Shown: positions 6,291-10,035 of the stretch, piece after piece | How positions within the stretch are numbered: the stretch's first letter is position 1 | How the letters are laid out: each line of letters opens with the position of its first letter | Assembly: GCA_030640325.1 (NCBI GenBank) | Contig: DAOWJM010000052.1 | Span: 1 to 10,035 of the forward strand | Length of the DNA: 10,035 nt | Direction of reading: 5' to 3' | Source of the DNA: Dehalococcoidia bacterium | GTDB taxonomy: Bacteria > Chloroflexota > Dehalococcoidia > Dehalococcoidales > BS750m-G39 | Position numbers and translations under genes: made by a program | Notes under the pieces: generated by a model | Told to the model about the DNA's origin: nothing | Seen by the model: only the letters and a program-made list of their open reading frames with translations | Database searches by the model: none

Positions 6291-7055
6291 ATGAATTTTG
6301 AAAACATACTGCTGGAAAAGAAGGAGGGGGTGGCAAAGCTCATCATTAATAGACCACCCTTAAATATCTTGAATATTGACACCTTAGAGGAGATGAACCA
6401 AGCCCTGGCGGAGCTAAGAACGGATGACGAGGTAAAGGTGGTGGTGATTACCGGCGCTGGTGATAGAGCCTTTTCTGCCGGGGTAGCTGTTGGCGACCAT
6501 CTAGGCGAGAAGCTACCCAAAATGGTGGAGGTATTCAATAAGTTATTTATATCATTAATAGAGGTAGATAAGCCCACTATTGCCGTAGTCAATGGTGTTG
6601 CCTTGGGCGGTGGTTGTGAGATAGTGGCTGGCTGCGATATAGCTATCGCCTCAGAAAAGGCACAACTGGGACAGCCAGAGGTTAAGCTGGGTGTATATCC
6701 TCCCCCAGCCTCAGTCCTCTTCCCCAGGCTTATGGGCAGACGGAAAGCATTTGAGCTTATTCTATCGGGCGATAGTATCGATGCCAAGGAAGCGGAGAGG
6801 ATTGGACTAGTAAATAAAGCTGTCCCTGAGGAAGAGTTCGAAAAGGCAACCGACGGATTTATCAAGCGGTTTACTGCTAATAGTGGGCTAATCTTGACCC
6901 AGGCCAGGCGGGCTCTTTATCGGAATTTTGACCTGGAATTTCACCAGGCTATGGAAGTAACCGGCATTGATTCCACGCTGGTCATGTCTGGAGAGAATAG
7001 CGTTGAGGGGCTGACTGCCTTTATGGAGAAGAGAAAGCCGGTCTGGATAAGATAG
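6291..7055 (+). CDS. Enoyl-CoA hydratase/isomerase family protein, possibly a cyclic dienoyl-CoA hydratase type
   Basis: Second crotonase-fold gene, full length at 254 residues. The first oxyanion-hole region is FSAGVAVGDH (61-70) and the second is in ALGGGCE (104-110). Both acid residues are kept (E110 and E130 in LGQPE), so hydratase activity is expected. Unlike the gene at the start of the window, it has YPPPASVLFPRLMGR (136-150) in place of the usual IPG-GGTQRL segment. I associate a PP-containing segment here, plus FSAGV-V--H, with proteins annotated as cyclohexa-1,5-dienecarbonyl-CoA hydratase in benzoyl-CoA degradation, but this is from memory and may reflect only a subfamily. No other ring-degradation gene is in view. 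GGGGAG (6281-6286) serves the ATG. The NAD(P)HX repair gene starts 22 bases after its stop. Confidence 0.9.
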   Translation: MNFENILLEKKEGVAKLIINRPPLNILNIDTLEEMNQALAELRTDDEVKVVVITGAGDRAFSAGVAVGDHLGEKLPKMVEVFNKLFISLIEVDKPTIAVVNGVALGGGCEIVAGCDIAIASEKAQLGQPEVKLGVYPPPASVLFPRLMGRRKAFELILSGDSIDAKEAERIGLVNKAVPEEEFEKATDGFIKRFTANSGLILTQARRALYRNFDLEFHQAMEVTGIDSTLVMSGENSVEGLTAFMEKRKPVWIR

Positions 7056-7064
7056 CCTTTTGCG

Positions 7065-7071
7065 AGGGGAG
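7065..7071 (+). promoter_or_regulatory. Ribosome binding site that fixes a GTG start at 7078
   Basis: AGGGGAG lies six bases before the GTG at 7078, after which the protein reads MKILTTTQM, the usual opening of this family. The in-frame TTG at 7060 has no such site and would add six residues. Confidence 0.78.
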
Positions 7072-7077
7072 AATAGC

Positions 7078-8631
7078 GTGAAGATTCTAACCACTACTCA
7101 GATGCGCAAGGTAGAGGAGAGTTGTGCTGAGATTGGCCTGTCCACAGATATGCTTATGGAAAATGCTGGCAAAGCCGTGGCTGAAGAGGTCAGGCAAATC
7201 CTGGGCAATATCGACCAGCAGCAGGTTCTACTTTTAATCGGACCCGGTAACAACGGTGGCGATGGATTGGTCGCTGCTCGCCATCTTCATGACTGGGGGG
7301 CAAGGGTCACCATTTATCTCCTTGGACAGAGACCAGCAGATGACCCAAACCTAAAGCTGGTTCAGGAACGCGACATTATTTGTGTTGAAGCGGCTCAAGA
7401 TGAAGAACTGGGCAGGCTTGGTGAGCTTCTGGTATCAGCCGACGCCGTTATTGATGCTCTATTTGGCACTGGTACCGCCCGCCCCTTCGGCGGTCTCCTT
7501 CTGATGGTATTGGGCAAGGTGAATAAAGCCAGAAAGAAGCGTCTAGGGCTACATATCATCGCTCTGGATTTGCCCTCGGGGCTCAATGCTGATACTGGGG
7601 CGGTAGACCCTGGCTGTCTCTATGCTGATAATACTATAACCCTGGGGTTTCCTAAGCCAGGCTTATTCAATTTCCCCGGGGCAGAAAGGGTGGGTAAAAT
7701 GACTGTGGCAGATATTGGTATGCCAGCACATCTGGCTGAAAAGGCAACTTCAGAATATATCACCAACGAGTGGAATAAATCGGTTCTTCCTGAGCGTCCG
7801 CCTCAAGCTAATAAAGGGAGCTTTGGCAGAGTTCTGGTGGTGGCTGGCTCCATAAATTACATTGGTGCTGCCTATCTGGCTTGTAGCGGAGCTTTACGGG
7901 TTGGTGCTGGATTGGTAACACTGGCAACAGCCACCAGCCTGCAGTCTATCCTGGCATCAAAGCTAACCGAGGTAACCTATCTCCCCTTACCTGAATCTCG
8001 TCCCGGTATCGTTTCCCCTGAAGCAGCCAGGCTGATACTCCAGCAATTCGACCTGTATGATGTCCTACTTCTAGGCTGTGGACTGGGGCAGAGAGAGTCG
8101 GCGATAAAATTTATTAGGTCTATCCTTCTCGGTAGGTCTAAGCAAGCATTGCCCTCCTTAGTCCTTGATGCTGATGCGCTCAACACCCTGGCCAATACCC
8201 CAAAATGGTGGAACCAGCTAACCACCGATGCCATACTTACCCCTCACCCGGGAGAAATGGCAAGGCTGGCTGGAATGACAGTGGAACAGGTGCAGTTAGA
8301 CCGGGCAGGAATTGCTAAGAAGATGGCTGCTGAATGGCACAAGACCATTGTCCTGAAGGGAGCCTATACCGTTATTGCCTCGCCAGAAGGTCAAACCAAA
8401 ATTAGCCCTATAGCCAATCCCGGGCTGGCATCAGCCGGGACCGGTGATGTGCTAGCTGGAGCTATAGCTGGACTGGTGGCACAAGGTCTATCGCTTTTTG
8501 ATGCTGCCGCCTGTGGCGTATACCTCCATGGCGAAGCTGGTGAGATGGTTAGGGCTAGGCTGGGCGATGCTGGTATGATTGCTACCGACCTTTTGCCGGA
8601 ACTGCCTCAAGTTATTAAGCAGTTGAAGTAA
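7078..8631 (+). CDS. nnr: Bifunctional NAD(P)HX epimerase / ADP-dependent NAD(P)HX dehydratase
   Basis: Metabolite-repair enzyme that epimerises and dehydrates hydrated NADH or NADPH (NADHX, NADPHX) back to usable cofactor. The 517 residues hold both domains in order. The YjeF_N epimerase domain covers about 1-225, with GPGNNGGDG at 55-63, DALFGTG at 126-132 and LDLPSGLNADTG at 163-174. The ribokinase-like YjeF_C dehydratase domain covers about 240-517, with NKGSFGRVLVVAG at 245-257, LTPHPGE at 387-393 and the anion-hole/catalytic GTGD at 454-457 (D457). No key residue is missing. It starts at GTG 7078, 22 bases after the crotonase gene, and is followed after 32 bases by coaX. The gap and strand suggest co-transcription with its neighbours. 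The function is well established for the family. Confidence 0.95.
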   Translation: MKILTTTQMRKVEESCAEIGLSTDMLMENAGKAVAEEVRQILGNIDQQQVLLLIGPGNNGGDGLVAARHLHDWGARVTIYLLGQRPADDPNLKLVQERDIICVEAAQDEELGRLGELLVSADAVIDALFGTGTARPFGGLLLMVLGKVNKARKKRLGLHIIALDLPSGLNADTGAVDPGCLYADNTITLGFPKPGLFNFPGAERVGKMTVADIGMPAHLAEKATSEYITNEWNKSVLPERPPQANKGSFGRVLVVAGSINYIGAAYLACSGALRVGAGLVTLATATSLQSILASKLTEVTYLPLPESRPGIVSPEAARLILQQFDLYDVLLLGCGLGQRESAIKFIRSILLGRSKQALPSLVLDADALNTLANTPKWWNQLTTDAILTPHPGEMARLAGMTVEQVQLDRAGIAKKMAAEWHKTIVLKGAYTVIASPEGQTKISPIANPGLASAGTGDVLAGAIAGLVAQGLSLFDAAACGVYLHGEAGEMVRARLGDAGMIATDLLPELPQVIKQLK

Positions 8632-8663
8632 AATCAATAATTTTAATGACTGGATAGGATGCA

Positions 8664-9431
8664 ATGCTGTTTGTCGTTGATATTGGGAATACTGATATTA
8701 GTTTAGGCGTTTTTGAAGGCGAGGAGCTTCGTGCTACCTGGCATATGGCTACTGGCATCCACCGAATGGCAGATGAGTATGCCGCCTTACTGCTTAACCT
8801 GCTGCACCAGCAAGGTCTGGACACGCCTGATATTAAGGCGATAGCCTTATGCAGTGTTGTTCCACCACTGATATCTACCTTTGGTGAGCTATTTCAACGC
8901 TATTTTCATATTTCGCCATTGGTGGTTGGGGCAGGGGTCAAGACTGGGGTGCGCATCCGAATGGATAATCCTAGAGAGGTTGGTGCCGACCGCATTGTAA
9001 ACGCCGCCGCAGCCCATCACCTTTATGGTGGCCCGGTAATTGTCACCGACATAGGCACAGCCACTACCTTTGATACTGTATCCAAAGAGGGCGACTATCT
9101 GGGAGGGGCTATCGCCCCCGGTATAATCACTGCTGCTGAGGCTTTATTTACCCAGGCGGCAATGTTGCCCAGGGTGGAGTTAACTCGTCCTAATCATGCT
9201 ATTGGCACTAATACCATTGCTGCCATGCAATCAGGGATTATCTTCGGCTATGTAGGACTTATTGAGGGCATAGTGGCTCGTATCCAACGGGAATTGGGGG
9301 AAAAGGCTAAGGTGGTAGCTACCGGGGGCGCGGCCGAACTCATAGCTAAAGAAACAACGGTAATCGATGTGGTAAACCCTGACTTGACGCTAATTGGACT
9401 AAGGCTCATCTACTTGATGAACAAAGTCTAA
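8664..9431 (+). CDS. coaX: Type III pantothenate kinase
   Basis: Cytoplasmic kinase that phosphorylates pantothenate with ATP, the first committed step of CoA synthesis. The 255 residues match the CoaX family, which is unrelated to CoaA. The ASKHA-fold phosphate loop is DIGNT (6-10). The conserved GADRIVNA (107-114) carries the presumed catalytic base D109. TDIGTATTFD (128-137) contributes to the substrate and monovalent cation site, GGAIAPG (147-153) follows, and the C-terminal VVATGGAAELIA contains the second nucleotide-binding strand. A weak Shine-Dalgarno (TAGGAT, 8655-8660) precedes the ATG at 8664. Type III enzymes usually resist feedback by CoA and need K+ or NH4+; this is family knowledge. 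The downstream coaBC fragment acts two to three steps later in the same pathway, supporting the call. Confidence 0.96.
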   Translation: MLFVVDIGNTDISLGVFEGEELRATWHMATGIHRMADEYAALLLNLLHQQGLDTPDIKAIALCSVVPPLISTFGELFQRYFHISPLVVGAGVKTGVRIRMDNPREVGADRIVNAAAAHHLYGGPVIVTDIGTATTFDTVSKEGDYLGGAIAPGIITAAEALFTQAAMLPRVELTRPNHAIGTNTIAAMQSGIIFGYVGLIEGIVARIQRELGEKAKVVATGGAAELIAKETTVIDVVNPDLTLIGLRLIYLMNKV

Positions 9432-9462
9432 TAAAGAGGTCGTTTATTAGGGATAGATTGAA

Positions 9463-9472
9463 GGGGCAATAA
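9463..9472 (+). repeat. Left copy of a 10-base direct repeat, possible target duplication
   Basis: GGGGCAATAA occurs here and again at 9606-9615, where it forms the ribosome binding site and first base of the coaBC start. The two copies flank the hairpin-bearing insert 9473-9605. Purine-rich binding sites recur easily, so chance is possible. Confidence 0.4.
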
Positions 9473-9605
9473 ATGGGGTTCCCCGCAGATTGGGTGCTAA
9501 AAACGAAGTTTCTATAGGGTGAAAATCCCCTCTATTGAAAACAGTTTCCCCTTTCCCCTTATCAGGGGGAAGGGGATACAGGGGATGGGGTTCTAAAAAA
9601 TTAAG
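9473..9605. repeat. Diverged GC-rich hairpin repeat in the coaX-coaBC gap, related to the MITE-like element
   Basis: This non-coding stretch of 133 bases carries a hairpin formed by CCCCTTTCCCCT and AGGGGGAAGGGG (about 9548-9575, one mismatch). After it come GGATACAGGGGATGGGGTT, which parallels the right half of the element at 6174-6216 (AAGGGGGTCAGGGGGATAGGTT). The left half lacks the inverted repeat seen there, so this is a diverged or partial relative. ATGGGGTTC also occurs directly repeated at 9473-9481 and 9585-9593. It contains no open frame worth calling. Confidence 0.5.
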
Positions 9606-9614
9606 GGGGCAATA

Positions 9615-10035
9615 ATGCTAGCCAACAAGACTGTGATACTGGGCATAACCGGAAGTCTGGCAGCCTACAAGGCGGCAGATATCGCCAGTAAGTTAACCCA
9701 GGCTGGAGCCAGGGTTGAGGTAATTATGACCGAGTCGGCTACCAGGTTTATAGCTCCGCTGACACTTCGCAACATTACTGGCAGACCGGTAGTAACCGAC
9801 ATGTTTGAGCTCGCCTCTGAGTTCAGCATTGAGCATGTGGCACTAGCCGAGGCGGCTGATGTCCTGGTTATTGCTCCGGCTACAGCCTCCCTTATCGCCA
9901 AGGTGGCGGCTGGCATCTCTGATGATATGCTTACCTTAACTGTGCTGGCGACCAAAGCCCCGGTTATTCTGGCACCGGCAATGAATGTTAATATGTTTGA
10001 GAATCCCATCACTCAGGATAACCTGGCTAAACTTA
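9615..10035 (+). CDS. coaBC: Phosphopantothenoylcysteine decarboxylase/synthase, 3' end cut off by the window
   Basis: N-terminal part of the CoaBC (Dfp) protein, 140 residues before the window ends with the frame still open. The visible portion is the FMN-dependent CoaC decarboxylase domain, which converts 4'-phosphopantothenoylcysteine to 4'-phosphopantetheine. It opens with GITGSLAAYKAADIASKL (10-27). The catalytic histidine is H74 in FSIEHVALAEAAD, followed by VIAPATAS, and the substrate-binding PAMNVNM is at 121-127. The CoaB synthetase domain would be expected downstream, so calling it bifunctional is an inference; a stand-alone CoaC or another HFCD-family flavoprotein cannot be excluded. 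GGGGG (9605-9609) serves the ATG at 9615. It follows coaX by 183 bases occupied by a repeat, which may loosen co-regulation of the two CoA genes. Confidence 0.92.
   Translation, partial: MLANKTVILGITGSLAAYKAADIASKLTQAGARVEVIMTESATRFIAPLTLRNITGRPVVTDMFELASEFSIEHVALAEAADVLVIAPATASLIAKVAAGISDDMLTLTVLATKAPVILAPAMNVNMFENPITQDNLAKL

Noticed and set aside
6079..6294. A 71-codon plus-strand open frame across the hairpin element
   Set aside because: It consists of translated C/G-run repeats (Pro, Leu, Gly rich), lies over inverted repeats, and overlaps the real crotonase start. It has no protein-like pattern.
6251..6865. A 204-codon minus-strand open frame
   Set aside because: It is serine-rich and lies fully antisense to a crotonase with all catalytic residues, as expected for a shadow frame.
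6993..7079. GAGAATAGCGT directly repeated at 6993-7003 and 7069-7079
   Set aside because: The first copy encodes conserved GENSVEG in the crotonase C terminus, and the second spans a ribosome binding site and start. Nothing between them looks inserted, so chance or a small local duplication is the simplest reading.
1..10035. CRISPR array, tRNA, rRNA, phage or defence genes
   Set aside because: I saw no regularly spaced repeats, no tRNA- or rRNA-like sequence and no gene of these classes in reading through the window.

Overview
The window reads as chromosomal DNA from an anaerobic bacterium that handles acyl-CoA compounds. My best guess is Chloroflexota, class Dehalococcoidia. The grounds are an acyl-CoA gene set next to housekeeping CoA genes, moderate base composition, and GC-rich hairpin repeats between genes of a kind I associate with that group. 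This assignment is an inference from gene style, not a database match. All recognisable genes lie on the + strand except one small cysteine-rich gene.

Layout. (1) 1-2857 is a beta-oxidation type cluster: the 3' part of an enoyl-CoA hydratase, a complete 3-hydroxyacyl-CoA dehydrogenase and a complete thiolase with an unusual N-terminal insertion. Together they interconvert crotonyl-CoA (or a longer enoyl-CoA) and acetyl-CoA. (2) 2859-3035 on the minus strand is a 58-residue Cys/Trp-rich protein of unknown function. It lies tail to tail with the thiolase gene, and a promoter-bearing gap of about 125 bases separates it from the next operon. (3) 3160-6069 is a tight run of four genes: a CorA-type Mg2+/divalent cation channel, a YhhQ/Vut_1 family queuosine-precursor transporter, an MBL-fold hydrolase and a Mut7-C domain protein with a zinc ribbon. 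(4) 6066-6238 is a compact non-coding mobile element (MITE-like) with terminal inverted repeats, three strong hairpins and a 10-base direct repeat at its borders. (5) 6291-9431 holds a second crotonase-family gene, a full-length bifunctional NAD(P)HX epimerase/dehydratase, and type III pantothenate kinase (coaX). (6) 9432-9614 is an intergenic region with a diverged relative of the hairpin element, possibly also flanked by a short target duplication. (7) 9615 to the end is the 5' part of coaBC, the gene for phosphopantothenoylcysteine synthase/decarboxylase.

Functionally, the crotonases, dehydrogenase and thiolase consume and release CoA thioesters. CoaX and CoaBC make the CoA those steps need, and the NAD(P)HX enzyme repairs damaged reduced nicotinamide cofactors. 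I see no defence system, CRISPR array, phage gene, rRNA or tRNA. The points most worth a second look are the MITE-like element with its apparent target-site duplication, its relative in front of coaBC, the small Cys-rich gene, and the thiolase insertion.
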